Origin: Paracoccus fontiphilus
Lineage (GTDB): Bacteria; Pseudomonadota; Alphaproteobacteria; Rhodobacterales; Rhodobacteraceae
Length of the DNA: 43,273 nucleotides
Assembly: GCF_017356265.1 (NCBI RefSeq)
Contig: NZ_JAFNAW010000029.1
Coordinates: forward strand, 1 to 43,273
Direction: 5' to 3'
The position numbers and the translations under genes were made by a program. The notes beneath the pieces were generated by a model, which worked only from the letters and a program-made list of their open reading frames with translations, searched no databases and was not told the DNA's origin. Below are positions 22,950-31,563 of the stretch, in pieces; within the stretch, counting starts at the first letter, position 1; every line of letters begins with the position of its first letter.

Positions 22950-24578
22950 TCAAACGGTGGCGGCGGCGGGCCTGCGCCACATCACGCGGCGAAAGCGGGT
23001 CGCGACAAAGGCGGTGTCGGTCAGGCTGGCGTTTCCGGCGGGGTTCGCGCCGGTCACGTGGAAGTCGCTGAAGGCCGCCGACTGGTTGACGAAGATGTTG
23101 CCGGTCAGGTTGACCGACAGGTTCACCCCCGCGCGGGCAAAAGCGCGAATGGCGCGCTCGATGCGGGCTTCATCGGTGTCATAAAGCGCGGCGGTGATGG
23201 CGCCTTTGGTCGCCGCAAGACCGGCAGCGCGGGCGATGCCGTCGTCGGCGTCCGTGCAGGGAATGACGAAACCCACCGGACCGAAGCATTCGTCCTGCGC
23301 CACGGGGACATCGGCATCCACCCCCAGCAACAGCGGCGTGCCGTCGCGGATGACGCGGCCCTGAGTGCGGGCGCGGGCGACACGTTCCTGCGTGGTCGGG
23401 TTGGCGATGGCGCCGCAGATGCCCGCCGCCTGCTTGGGATCGGCCAGCAGGGTGTCAATGGCTTGGGCCAGACCGGCGGCGACATCATCGAAGGACTTGC
23501 GTCCCTGATCCGTGTCGATCCCGCCCTGCGGAACATAGATGTTCTGCGGCGAGGTGCACATCTGCCCCGAATAGAGCGACAGCGAGAAGGCAAGGTTCGC
23601 GCACATGCCGTCAAAATCGTCGGTTGCGGCGATGACGATGCTGTTGACGCCGGTTTCCTCGGTAAACAGTTGCGCCTGCGTCGCATTCTGGCGCAGCCAG
23701 TCGCCAAAAACGGCAGACCCGGTATAGTCGATCAGCCGCACGGCAGGATCGGTGGCAAGCGACTTGGTGATCTCTGCCCCCGGCTCGTCCACGGCCAGCA
23801 GCATCGCGTCGGCAGGAAGGCCCGCTTCTGCAAGCACCTCGCGCGCCACCTTGGCGGTCAGGGCCAGCGGCAGGATCGCGGAGGGATGGGGCTTCACGAT
23901 GACCGGATTGCCGGTGGCGAGGCTGGCGAAGATGCCGGGATAGCTGTTCCAGGTCGGGAAGGTGTTGCAGCCGATGGCCAGCGACACACCCGCAGGCACC
24001 AGCGTCCACTGCTTGTCGATCACCAGCGGCACACCCTTGCCCTGCGGCTTTTCCCAGCGGGCGGCGTCGGCAAAGCGGGTCATTTCCGTCCAGGCGACGG
24101 CGACCGCTTCCAGCCCGCGATCCTGCGCGTGCGGCCCGCCTGCCTGGAAGGCCATGGCGAAGGCCTGACCTGTGGTGTGCATCGTCGCGTGGCCCAGCAG
24201 GAAGCTGATGCGGTTCAGCCGCGACAGGATCTCCAGGCAGGCGCCGATGCGGGTTTCCACGCTGGCAGAGGCCAGATCGTCAGCCGCCCCCTGCGCCGCC
24301 GCGATCAGCGCGGGCGCATCCGCCGCCGGATAGGTGATTCGCAGTGCCTTGCCCCAAGGGGACACCTCGGCCCCCAGGCGCCGCTGTTCGGGATGGCCGG
24401 GCAGCGCGAAGGGCTGGCCCAGCAGCGCCGCAAAGGCCGCCTCGCCATCCGCCTTGGCGGTTTCGCCATAAATCTTGCCGCTGGGCACCTCGGGGAAAGG
24501 CGTCCAGAATGTCCGCGCGTGCAGCGCCTGAACGGCATCCTCCAGCATCCGGCGATGGCGGGCAATGAAATCGGTCAT
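22950..24578 (-). CDS. paaN: PaaN-type aldehyde dehydrogenase family protein
   Basis: 542 residues, the length of PaaN (aldehyde-dehydrogenase fold associated with phenylacetate clusters). Features: an N-terminal extension typical of PaaN (HARTFWTPFPEVPSGKIYGE), GNPVIVKPHPSAILPL at the cofactor site, TEETGVNSIVI around the general-base region, the nucleophilic Cys in SLYSGQMCTSPQNIYVP and ECFGPVGFVIP. The role of PaaN in the pathway is less settled than that of PaaZ, which is also encoded in this window. It is the first gene of the minus-strand operon, with GGAGGAG before the ATG, and diverges from paaG over a TetR-type operator. Confidence 0.86.
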   Translation of the reverse strand: MTDFIARHRRMLEDAVQALHARTFWTPFPEVPSGKIYGETAKADGEAAFAALLGQPFALPGHPEQRRLGAEVSPWGKALRITYPAADAPALIAAAQGAADDLASASVETRIGACLEILSRLNRISFLLGHATMHTTGQAFAMAFQAGGPHAQDRGLEAVAVAWTEMTRFADAARWEKPQGKGVPLVIDKQWTLVPAGVSLAIGCNTFPTWNSYPGIFASLATGNPVIVKPHPSAILPLALTAKVAREVLAEAGLPADAMLLAVDEPGAEITKSLATDPAVRLIDYTGSAVFGDWLRQNATQAQLFTEETGVNSIVIAATDDFDGMCANLAFSLSLYSGQMCTSPQNIYVPQGGIDTDQGRKSFDDVAAGLAQAIDTLLADPKQAAGICGAIANPTTQERVARARTQGRVIRDGTPLLLGVDADVPVAQDECFGPVGFVIPCTDADDGIARAAGLAATKGAITAALYDTDEARIERAIRAFARAGVNLSVNLTGNIFVNQSAAFSDFHVTGANPAGNASLTDTAFVATRFRRVMWRRPAAATV

Positions 24579-24619
24579 GGGCTCCTCCGCCGGTTCCTCC
24601 TCCGGCTTGCGAATATCAT

Positions 24620-24633
24620 TGACCGGCCGGTCG
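24620..24633. promoter_or_regulatory. PaaR (TetR) operator at the paaN/paaG divergent promoters
   Basis: TGACCGGCCGGTCG contains the perfect 12-bp palindrome GACCGGCCGGTC (24621-24632) in the 113-base gap between the divergent genes. The second site at 37409-37422 matches at 11 of 14 positions (TGACCnnnCGGTCG). This is the form expected of a TetR-family operator, and a TetR gene sits four genes downstream of paaN's divergent partner operon start. Confidence 0.68.
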
Positions 24634-24691
24634 GTTTATGCAACAGATTTCTTCGAGGAGCCCGAGAAATCGTGGCGAAAGGGAGAAGACC

Positions 24692-25486
24692 ATGACCGCA
24701 TCCCCCACGGTGCTGTCGGCCTTGGCCGATGGCGTGCTGACGCTGACGCTGAACCGTCCCGAGAAGCTGAATTCCTTCAACGAGGAGATGCACCTTGCCC
24801 TGCGCGAGGGCATCCAGCGGGCGCATGACGACCCCGCCGTTCGCGCGGTGCTGCTGACCGGGGCCGGGCGCGGCTTTTGTGCGGGCCAGGATCTGGGCGA
24901 CCGCGATCCCCGCAAGGGCGGGCCCGCGCCGGATCTGGGGCATACGCTTGAGACGTTCTACAACCCGACGCTGAGGCTGATCCGCAGCTTGGAAAAGCCC
25001 GTGGTCTGCGCGGTCAACGGCGTGGCGGCGGGGGCAGGCGCCAACATCGCCTTCGCCTGCGATATCGTGCTGGCGGCAAAATCGGCGAAGTTCATTCAGG
25101 CCTTCGCCAAGATCGGCCTGATCCCCGATGCGGGCGGCACCTGGTCCCTGGCGCGCATCCTGGGCGAACCCCGCGCCAAGGCGCTGGCCTTGACCGCCGA
25201 GCCGCTGCCCGCCGAAAAGGCCGCCGACTGGGGGCTGATCTGGAAGGCCGTGGAGGACGATGCGCTGATGCCCGAGGCGCAGGCCCTGGCGGCACAGCTT
25301 GCGGCTGGCCCGACCCTGGGCCTTGGCCTGACCAAGCGGCTGATCCAGGACGCGGCGACCCGCACCCTTGATCAGCAGCTTGACGCGGAACGCGACTGCC
25401 AGCAGCAGGCGGGCCGCAGCGCCGACTATGCCGAGGGCGTCACCGCCTTCCTGGAAAAACGCCCGGCGAGGTTCAGCGGCAAATGA
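24692..25486 (+). CDS. paaG: PaaG, ring-1,2-epoxyphenylacetyl-CoA isomerase
   Basis: 264 residues from the ATG at 24692 (ribosome site GGGAGAAG). It has a crotonase fold with GRGFCAGQDLGDRD, the oxyanion-hole and acid region LEKPVVCAVNGVAAGAGANI and KIGLIPDAGGTWSLARILG. The PaaG subgroup carries an Asp rather than Glu in IPDAGGTW, as here. The enzyme turns the epoxide of phenylacetyl-CoA into the oxepin-CoA; it also shifts double bonds later in the pathway. It overlaps paaI by 4 bases. First gene of the plus-strand unit. Confidence 0.9.
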   Translation: MTASPTVLSALADGVLTLTLNRPEKLNSFNEEMHLALREGIQRAHDDPAVRAVLLTGAGRGFCAGQDLGDRDPRKGGPAPDLGHTLETFYNPTLRLIRSLEKPVVCAVNGVAAGAGANIAFACDIVLAAKSAKFIQAFAKIGLIPDAGGTWSLARILGEPRAKALALTAEPLPAEKAADWGLIWKAVEDDALMPEAQALAAQLAAGPTLGLGLTKRLIQDAATRTLDQQLDAERDCQQQAGRSADYAEGVTAFLEKRPARFSGK

Positions 25487-25926
25487 AACCCGTGGCCGAC
25501 ATGACCCCGCAGGAGATCGCCGAAGCCTCGGCTCGCGCCATGTGGAACGACGATTCGGCCAGCCAGCGGCTTGGCATGACCCTGGACCACATCGCGCCGG
25601 GACAGGCCACGCTGTCCATGACGATCACAGAGGCCATGTCGAACGGCCACGGCAACGCCCATGGCGGCTATATCTTCACGCTGGCCGACAGCGCCTTCGC
25701 CTTTGCCTGCAACAGCTACAACCAGATGGTCGTGGCGCAGCACTGTTCCATCACCTACCTGATCCCCGGCCGCATCGGCGACCGGCTGACCGCCACCGCG
25801 ACCGAGACCTCGCGCCGGGGCCGGTCGGGCATCTACGACATCCGCATCACCAACCAGGACGGGGACCATGTGGCCGAATTCCGCGGCCATTCGCGCACCG
25901 TCAAGGGCACGCACCTGCCCGCCTGA
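25483..25926 (+). CDS. paaI: PaaI, hotdog-fold acyl-CoA thioesterase
   Basis: 147 residues. NAHGGYIFTLADSAFAFACN is the PaaI-type hotdog active site (HGG followed by the catalytic Asp). The strands QHCSITYLIPGRIGDRLTA and GIYDIRITNQDG complete the fold. PaaI hydrolyses ring-hydroxylated phenylacetyl-CoAs, rescuing CoA from dead-end products. ATGA overlap with paaG and 22 bases to paaK show one operon. Confidence 0.91.
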   Translation: MKPVADMTPQEIAEASARAMWNDDSASQRLGMTLDHIAPGQATLSMTITEAMSNGHGNAHGGYIFTLADSAFAFACNSYNQMVVAQHCSITYLIPGRIGDRLTATATETSRRGRSGIYDIRITNQDGDHVAEFRGHSRTVKGTHLPA

Positions 25927-25948
25927 CCGCCATCTCAGGGAGGAGACC

Positions 25949-27259
25949 ATGGAAGACCTGACCCCCAACCCCAAGGATCTCGACCCGATCGAGACCGCGT
26001 CCCGCGACGAGATCGAGGCGCTGCAGTTCCACCGCATGAAGCGGTCGCTGAAGCACGCCTTCGAGAACTCGCCCTTCTACCGCAACCAGTTCATCAAGGC
26101 CGATGTCCATCCCGAGGATCTGAAGACCCTGAAGGACATCGCCAAGTTTCCCTTTACCGTGAAGCAGGACCTGCGCGACTGCTATCCCTTCGGCATGTTC
26201 GCCGTGCCGCAGTCGAAACTGGTGCGCATCCACGGATCGTCCGGCACCACCGGCAAGCCGACCGTGGTGGGCTATACCCAGGCCGATATTGACCATTGGG
26301 CGAACCTGATCGCCCGGTCGATCCGGGCTGCGGGCGGGCGGCCCGGCGACATGCTGCACAACGCCTATGGCTATGGCCTGTTCACCGGCGGGCTTGGCGC
26401 GCATTACGGGGCGGAACGGCTGGGCTGCACCGTGGTGCCGATGTCGGGCGGCATGACCGAACGGCAGGTGACGCTGATCCACGACTTCAAGCCGCGCATC
26501 ATCATGGTCACGCCCTCATACATGCTGTCGATCCTGGACGAGTTCCGCCGCCAGGGCCTCGACCCGCGCGAAAGCTCGCTGCAAGTCGGCATCTTCGGCG
26601 CCGAGCCCTGGACCAACGCCATGCGCCAGGAGATCGAGGAGGCGTTCGACATGCACGCCGTGGACATCTATGGCCTGTCCGAGGTGATGGGACCGGGCGT
26701 GGCCCAGGAATGCGTGGAAACCAAGGACGGGCTGCACATCTGGGAGGATCATTTCTACCCCGAGATCATCGACCCCGTCACGGGCGAGGTGTTGCCGGAC
26801 GGCCAGATGGGCGAGCTGGTCTTCACCACGCTGACCAAGGAAGGGCTGCCGATGGTGCGCTATCGCACCCGCGACCTGACGCGCCTGCTGCCCGGCACGG
26901 CGCGGTCCATGCGGCGCATGGACAAGATCACCGGCCGGTCCGACGACATGATCATCCTGCGCGGCGTCAACGTCTTCCCGACCCAGATCGAGGAGCAGAT
27001 CCTGAAATGCCGGGGGCTGGCCCCGCATTTCCAGATCGAGATGACCCGGTCCGGACGGATGGACACCATGACCGTTCATGTGGAGTGCGCCGAGGATCAC
27101 GCGGCAGCCGAGGCCCGTGCGGCATCGGCCCGGGAACTGGCCCATCACATCAAGTCGGTGGTGGGCGTCTCGACCCGGATCGAGGTCCGCGATCCCGGCG
27201 GCATTGCCCGGTCGGAAGGCAAGGCCAAGCGCGTGATCGACAATCGCCCGAAAGAATGA
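25949..27259 (+). CDS. paaK: PaaK, phenylacetate-CoA ligase
   Basis: 436 residues from the ATG at 25949 (AGGGAGGAG upstream). The ATP-binding loop is HGSSGTTGKPTVVGYTQAD. FGAEPWTNAMRQEIEEAF, DIYGLSEVMGPGVAQEC, YRTRDLTRLLPG and RSDDMIILRGVNVFPTQIE are PaaK hallmarks. It activates phenylacetate to phenylacetyl-CoA with ATP, the committed step. It is followed by a stem-loop and then by the TetR gene. Confidence 0.93.
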   Translation: MEDLTPNPKDLDPIETASRDEIEALQFHRMKRSLKHAFENSPFYRNQFIKADVHPEDLKTLKDIAKFPFTVKQDLRDCYPFGMFAVPQSKLVRIHGSSGTTGKPTVVGYTQADIDHWANLIARSIRAAGGRPGDMLHNAYGYGLFTGGLGAHYGAERLGCTVVPMSGGMTERQVTLIHDFKPRIIMVTPSYMLSILDEFRRQGLDPRESSLQVGIFGAEPWTNAMRQEIEEAFDMHAVDIYGLSEVMGPGVAQECVETKDGLHIWEDHFYPEIIDPVTGEVLPDGQMGELVFTTLTKEGLPMVRYRTRDLTRLLPGTARSMRRMDKITGRSDDMIILRGVNVFPTQIEEQILKCRGLAPHFQIEMTRSGRMDTMTVHVECAEDHAAAEARAASARELAHHIKSVVGVSTRIEVRDPGGIARSEGKAKRVIDNRPKE

Positions 27260-27269
27260 CGGTCTGCAC

Positions 27270-27299
27270 GGGGGTGGTGGTGACTTTGCCACAACCCCC
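27270..27299 (+). terminator. Stem-loop after paaK
   Basis: GGGGGTGGTGG (27270-27280) pairs with CCACAACCCCC (27289-27299) with one mismatch around an 8-base loop. It lies 11 bases after the paaK stop and before the TetR gene. No T-run follows, so termination may be partial. Confidence 0.45.
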
Positions 27300-27336
27300 G
27301 GATAAAGCGGCGGACAGGACGCAAGGATAGAACGCC

Positions 27337-27936
27337 ATGGCCAGGACGCGGGCACAGGATTTCGAGGAAAAGCAGCGCAGCATCCTGGATCATGCGGCGC
27401 TGGTCTTTGCCGAACAGGGGATGGACAAGGCCTCGATGGCGCAGATCGCCCAGCAGGCCCAGGTCAGCAAGGCGCTGCTCTACCACTATTATCCCAGCAA
27501 GGACGCGCTGATCTTCGCGATCATCATGACGCATCTGGAGGAACTGCAGGACGCCATCGAGGCGGCGGACGACGCCTCCCTGCCGCCCCACCGGCGCTTG
27601 CGCAGCCTGGTCGGCGCGGTCCTGGAGGGCTATCGCGGGGCCGACAACCAGCACAAGGTCCAGTTGAACGCCACGGCCGCGCTGACGGACGACCAGAAGG
27701 CGCGGATCATGGCGGTGGAACGCGGCATCGTGAAGCGGTTCTCGGCGGTGCTGGACCAGATCAATCCCGACCTGAAGGACAAGGACCGCCCGCTGCTGAT
27801 GCCCGTCACCATGTCGCTGTTCGGGATGATGAACTGGGTCTACATGTGGTTCAAGGATGGCGGTCGGATCAGCCGAGAGGATTACGCCGATGTCGCGACA
27901 ACGCTGATCCTGGAGGGGATCAAGGCTGTGCGATAG
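27337..27936 (+). CDS. paaR: TetR-family regulator, PaaR-like
   Basis: 199 residues. The N-terminal helix-turn-helix is at about 10-60 (ILDHAALVFAEQGMDKASMA, then QQAQVSKALLYHYYPSKDAL). The C-terminal ligand domain is helical, with a MSLFGMMNWVYMWFKDGG end. TetR repressors of this kind control paa genes in several proteobacteria and respond to phenylacetyl-CoA. Two matching palindromes in the window lie at the paaN/paaG gap and at the paaJ promoter, so it probably coordinates the separated operons. It lies 77 bases after paaK on the same strand and may be co-transcribed in part. Confidence 0.83.
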   Translation: MARTRAQDFEEKQRSILDHAALVFAEQGMDKASMAQIAQQAQVSKALLYHYYPSKDALIFAIIMTHLEELQDAIEAADDASLPPHRRLRSLVGAVLEGYRGADNQHKVQLNATAALTDDQKARIMAVERGIVKRFSAVLDQINPDLKDKDRPLLMPVTMSLFGMMNWVYMWFKDGGRISREDYADVATTLILEGIKAVR

Positions 27937-28286
27937 CGCACAGCCGCCGGAGAGGCTTACGAACCGAGGACGTCTCTATTATTCCGGAACAATGGAAAAG
28001 AACTGCGTGCTTGATGCCCTGTCCGCTTGGCCCGGAAACCCGGTTTGACGCCTTTCGCCTGCTAGGTCGGGCCGGGGTCGGGGGACTGGCACCGGAGAGA
28101 TCGGAAACCGTGTGACCGGCCTCTCCACGGCCCCTTGTTCAAGGAGGACGGGCAGACGATCATCGACGCCCGGGGAAACCGCATCGGTTGAGAATGCGGC
28201 CCCTTTCCTCGGGACTGCAGGAACCCCTGCTGCCACCTTTCACCGATCCGGGCGAATAGATCACGTGGCCTGCGGCCGTCGCGCCG
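27937..28286. other. 350-base stretch with no intact gene
   Basis: Between the TetR gene and the RcnB-like gene no convincing complete coding region is seen. It holds an ArsR-like remnant (27992-28115) and a short open run ending GPLFKEDGQTIIDARGNRIG before a TGA at 28192-28194, which has no start and which I cannot assign. The stretch reads as decayed sequence at the seam between the two halves of the paa cluster. Confidence 0.5.
27992..28115 (+). pseudogene. Remnant of an ArsR-type regulator, frameshifted
   Basis: An ATG at 27992 opens MEKNCVLDALSA. In the next frame from 28026 the text continues LGPETRFDAFRLLGRAGVGG and then LAPERSETV before a stop (28113-28115). Joined across a one-base shift near 28025, this resembles the start of ArsR/SmtB regulators (ALSALaxETRlxaFRLLvrAGpxGL). 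The DNA-recognition helix and the rest of the protein are missing. The remnant is short and based on pattern recall, so the call is tentative. Confidence 0.42.
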
Positions 28287-28733
28287 TCAGTTCGAGAAGG
28301 CGTTGATCAGGTTGATGACCGCCAGGATTTTCCGCGTATTGCTGTCCACGCGGTAGATGCTGCTTTCATCGCGATAGTAGTCCCATCCGCCCCCGGGCTC
28401 GAGGTCATAGCGGCGGGGATCGCGGATGATGGCATAGTCGCCATGGTCCAGGATGTCGCCGACGCGGCGGCGGTCATGGTGCGAATGCTTGCGCACCTGG
28501 CCGGGCGGGACGCAGGATGGGTCTTTCCTGGCAAGGCCCAGAGGGCAATGGGCGACATGGACGATGCGGTCGCGGCGGCCGTCCCGGCGCACGTCGCGGT
28601 GATCGCGTGGCTCGGCATGGCGCGGTTGGCCCTTGCCGTTGCCCTTGTCGTGACCCGGTTCGGCTGCCGCCGGTGTTGCGCCGATCATGGCGAAGATCAA
28701 TCCCGCTGCCGGTGCTATGGATACACGTTTCAT
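28287..28733 (-). CDS. Secreted RcnB-like small protein
   Basis: 148 residues from the ATG at 28733, 7 bases after AGGAG; an ATG two codons earlier lies too close to that site. The signal peptide is about residues 1-24 (basic MKR, hydrophobic AGLIFAMIGA, cleavage near AAAEPG). The mature part begins with a His/Arg/Asp-rich low-complexity segment (about 25-60). Then come LARKDPSCVPPGQVRKH and a C-terminal block (RVGDILDHGDYAIIRDPRRY, YYRDESSIYRVDSNTRKILAVI) seen in RcnB/YohN-like periplasmic proteins. RcnB itself affects nickel/cobalt homeostasis; metal binding here is only suggested by the His-rich stretch. No link to phenylacetate is apparent. Confidence 0.62.
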   Translation of the reverse strand: MKRVSIAPAAGLIFAMIGATPAAAEPGHDKGNGKGQPRHAEPRDHRDVRRDGRRDRIVHVAHCPLGLARKDPSCVPPGQVRKHSHHDRRRVGDILDHGDYAIIRDPRRYDLEPGGGWDYYRDESSIYRVDSNTRKILAVINLINAFSN

Positions 28734-28754
28734 TCCCATTCTCCTGAGAGAATG

Positions 28755-28806
28755 GACTAGATCTTAATACGCAAACTGCTGTAATATAAATAAAAAAATC
28801 TTTGAT
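28755..28806 (-). promoter_or_regulatory. AT-rich promoter region of the RcnB-like gene
   Basis: This short stretch is strikingly AT-rich compared with its surroundings and lies directly upstream of the secreted-protein gene. On the minus strand it includes TATTAA as a plausible -10 about 30 bases before the start codon. The -35 is unclear, so this is a region rather than a defined promoter. Confidence 0.4.
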
Positions 28807-28815
28807 TGGCGGCAA

Positions 28816-28851
28816 GGCGCCAGTGTAGCGCCATGGGGCGTGCAGGCACGC
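28816..28851. terminator. Two small adjacent hairpins after paaY
   Basis: GGCGC (28816-28820) pairs with GCGCC (28828-28832), and GCGTG (28838-28842) with CACGC (28847-28851). They lie just beyond the paaY stop and could end the long paa transcript. No T-run is present on the paaY side. Confidence 0.35.
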
Positions 28852-28854
28852 ACC

Positions 28855-29469
28855 CTACGGCGCAAACCCCTTCCGCGCCATGACCAGCGGATCATACCTC
28901 GGCGCCTCGGCCCGCCGCCGATCCACCTCAACCTCGGTCAGCGCCATGGCGGGGACCAGCTTCGCCTTTGCCTCGACCGCAAGCTGCTGATAGACGCCGG
29001 TGCCCTGCCGCTTCCAGGCGATCTCGTCCGCCGAGAGTTCCCGCACCACCTTCGCGGGTGAGCCGACCGCCAGCGAATTTGGCGGAATCCGCGCGCCGGC
29101 CTTCACGAAGGCCATGGCGGCGATGATGGAGTTTTCGCCCACGACAGCCTCGTCCATGACCACGGCGTTCATGCCGACCATGGCGTTGCGGCCGATATGG
29201 CAGCCGTGCAGGACCGCGCCATGGCCGATATGGCCGGATTCCTCAACCACGACATCCTTGCCGGGAAAGCTGTGGACCACGCAGTTTTCCTGCACGTTCG
29301 AGCCTGCGTGCAGGATGATGCGCCCGAAATCTCCGCGCAGGACGGCGCAGGGGCCGACATAGACGCCGGGACCCACGATCACGTCGCCGATCACCACGGC
29401 CTCGGGGTGGACGAAGGCCGATGGGTCGATCACCGGCACGATGCCGTCCCAGGAATAGACCCTGGCCAT
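28855..29469 (-). CDS. paaY: PaaY, hexapeptide-repeat acyl-CoA thioesterase
   Basis: 204 residues from the ATG at 29469, which overlaps the paaZ stop (ATGA); a longer open frame upstream lies within paaZ. It is a left-handed beta-helix of the gamma-carbonic-anhydrase type: [20 protein letters not shown], the metal histidines in NCVVHSFPG and [14 protein letters not shown], then [12 protein letters not shown]. PaaY hydrolyses the 2-hydroxycyclohepta-1,4,6-triene-1-formyl-CoA shunt product, sparing CoA. Length matches the family. Last gene of the paaJ-to-paaY operon. Confidence 0.91.
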   Translation of the reverse strand: MARVYSWDGIVPVIDPSAFVHPEAVVIGDVIVGPGVYVGPCAVLRGDFGRIILHAGSNVQENCVVHSFPGKDVVVEESGHIGHGAVLHGCHIGRNAMVGMNAVVMDEAVVGENSIIAAMAFVKAGARIPPNSLAVGSPAKVVRELSADEIAWKRQGTGVYQQLAVEAKAKLVPAMALTEVEVDRRRAEAPRYDPLVMARKGFAP

Positions 29470-31532
29470 CACGCCACCGGAGGCCAAGTCTTGGCGACCA
29501 TGGTCAGCACGTCGTATTGCGCGACCACGGCGCCGTCCTGGTTCGTCACCTGGCAGTCCCAGCGGACCTCTCCGTGGCCGGCGTTTTCGCGCGGGTTGAT
29601 CTCCTTGCAGGTCAGGCGGACCTGAAGGGTATCGCCGAAATAGACCGGGGTCAGGAAGCGCAGATTGTCCACGCCATAGTTCGCAAGAACCGGGCCGGGG
29701 TTCGGTTCCACGAACAGCCCCGCCGCGAAGCTGGCGATCAGGTAGCCATGGGCCACGCGGTCATCGAAGAACGGGTTGGCCTTGGCGGCCTCGCTGTCCA
29801 TGTGGGCGTAGAAGGTGTCGCCGGTGAAATGGGCGAAATGCTCGACATCCTCCTGCGTCACCTTGCGGGCCGTCGTCACCAACTGGTCGCCGATGCGCAG
29901 GTCCGCCAGCGACTTGCGGAAGGGATGGGTGCCATGCTGCGTATCGGCGCCCTCGATCCAGCGGCCCGTCACCGCCGACAGCAGGCGCGGCGTGCCTTGG
30001 ACGGCGGTGCGCTGCATGAAATGCTTGACGCCGCGGATGCCGCCCATCTCCTCGCCGCCGCCCGCGCGGCCGGGGCCGCCATGGACCAGCGGCGCCAGGG
30101 GCGAGCCGTGCCCGGTGGACGTCTTGGCCGAGGCGCGGTTGCCGATCAGCACCCGCCCATGGAACGGCGCGACCCCCAACACCACGCGTTCGGCCACGTC
30201 CTTGTCGTCGGTGAAGACCGAGGACACCAGCGAGCCGCGACCCCGCGCGGCCAAGGCCACCGCCTCGTCCAGGTCGTCATAGGCCATGACGGTGGAAACC
30301 GGTCCGAAGGCCTCGCAATCATGCACGGCATCGGCTTGGAAGGGCTTGTCGGCGTAAAGCAGGACGGGGTTCAGGAAGGCGCCCTTTTCGGCATCGCCGG
30401 ACCCGATGCGCACGTCATCGGGGTTGCCCGCGACGATCTCGGCCACCGCCTGCAACTCGCGGATGCGCGCCCGCACCTCGTCCCGCTGCCCCAGGCTGGC
30501 GAGCGGACCCATGCGCGTGCCCTCGTCCCCCGGCATCCCCAGGGCGGTCTTGTCCAGCCGGTCGCGCAAGGCGGCGATCAGCGCGTCCACCTGTCCGCGC
30601 GGGGCGATGACGCGGCGGATGGCGGTGCATTTCTGGCCCGCCTTCGAGGTCATTTCCCGCGCGACTTCCTTCACGAACAGGTCGAACTCGGGCGTTCCCG
30701 CCACGGCGTCAGGGCCAAGGGTGGTGGCGTTCAGGCTGTCGGCCTCCATCGTGAAGCGGACGGAATGCTGCACGATGGCGGCATGGGTCTTCAGCTTGCG
30801 GCCGGTGTGGGCCGAGCCGGTAAAGGTCACGGCATCCTGTTCGGTGACGTGGTCCAGCAGGTCGCCCACCGATCCGCAGACCAGTTGCAGCGCGCCGTCC
30901 GGCAGGATGCCGGTTTCCACGATGCGCCGGACGACCAGTTCGGTCAGGTAGGCCGTCTGGCTGGCGGGCTTCACCAGGCAGGGAACCCCCGCCAGCAGCG
31001 TCGGCGCGATCTTTTCCAGCATCCCCCAGACCGGGAAGTTGAAGGCGTTGATGTGGATCGCCACGCCATGCAGCGGCGTCAGGATATGCTGGGCGCTGAA
31101 GCTGTTGTCTTTCGACAGCGGCTCCACGTTGCCATCCGTCAGGACTCGGGCGTTGGGCAGCTCGCGCCGGCCCTTGGAGGCGAAGGTCAGCATGGTGCCG
31201 ATGCCGCCTTCGATATCGACCCAGCCGTCAGGCCGGGTCGCGCCGGTGTGCAGGCTTTCGGCGTAGAAGTCTTCCTTCTGCGCCATCAGCGCCAGGCCAA
31301 GCGCCTTGAGCATCCCGGCGCGTTCGTGGAAGGTCATGGCCCGCAGCCTTGGCCCGGCCTTGCTGCGGCCGTAGTCAAGCGCCGCCGCGAAGTCGATGCC
31401 GGTCGAATCGATGGTTGCCACCGGATCGCCGGTGGCGGCGTCCAGAAGGGTCTGCCCTTCTTTCGCGCCGGGCACCCATTCCCCGCAGACATGGCTTTCC
31501 AGGCGGCGCGGGGCGCGAAGCGTGATGGTCAT
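29469..31532 (-). CDS. paaZ: PaaZ, oxepin-CoA hydrolase / semialdehyde dehydrogenase
   Basis: 687 residues, the normal length of the two-domain enzyme. The N-terminal aldehyde dehydrogenase (about 1-520) has [16 protein letters not shown], the Glu in [14 protein letters not shown], the catalytic Cys in [14 protein letters not shown] and [10 protein letters not shown]. The C-terminal MaoC-like hydratase (about 540-687) has the Asp/His pair in [19 protein letters not shown] and [14 protein letters not shown]. PaaZ opens the oxepin ring and oxidises the aldehyde to 3-oxo-5,6-dehydrosuberyl-CoA. It lies 31 bases after the extra ferritin-like gene and overlaps paaY. Confidence 0.94.
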   Translation of the reverse strand: MTITLRAPRRLESHVCGEWVPGAKEGQTLLDAATGDPVATIDSTGIDFAAALDYGRSKAGPRLRAMTFHERAGMLKALGLALMAQKEDFYAESLHTGATRPDGWVDIEGGIGTMLTFASKGRRELPNARVLTDGNVEPLSKDNSFSAQHILTPLHGVAIHINAFNFPVWGMLEKIAPTLLAGVPCLVKPASQTAYLTELVVRRIVETGILPDGALQLVCGSVGDLLDHVTEQDAVTFTGSAHTGRKLKTHAAIVQHSVRFTMEADSLNATTLGPDAVAGTPEFDLFVKEVAREMTSKAGQKCTAIRRVIAPRGQVDALIAALRDRLDKTALGMPGDEGTRMGPLASLGQRDEVRARIRELQAVAEIVAGNPDDVRIGSGDAEKGAFLNPVLLYADKPFQADAVHDCEAFGPVSTVMAYDDLDEAVALAARGRGSLVSSVFTDDKDVAERVVLGVAPFHGRVLIGNRASAKTSTGHGSPLAPLVHGGPGRAGGGEEMGGIRGVKHFMQRTAVQGTPRLLSAVTGRWIEGADTQHGTHPFRKSLADLRIGDQLVTTARKVTQEDVEHFAHFTGDTFYAHMDSEAAKANPFFDDRVAHGYLIASFAAGLFVEPNPGPVLANYGVDNLRFLTPVYFGDTLQVRLTCKEINPRENAGHGEVRWDCQVTNQDGAVVAQYDVLTMVAKTWPPVA

Positions 31533-31563
31533 GGCAGTTCCTTTATCGTCAATGGCGTGCGGG

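Noticed and set aside
22860..24695. 611-codon plus-strand frame opposite paaN
   Set aside because: It is a shadow of the paaN reading frame; the minus-strand protein has intact catalytic motifs.
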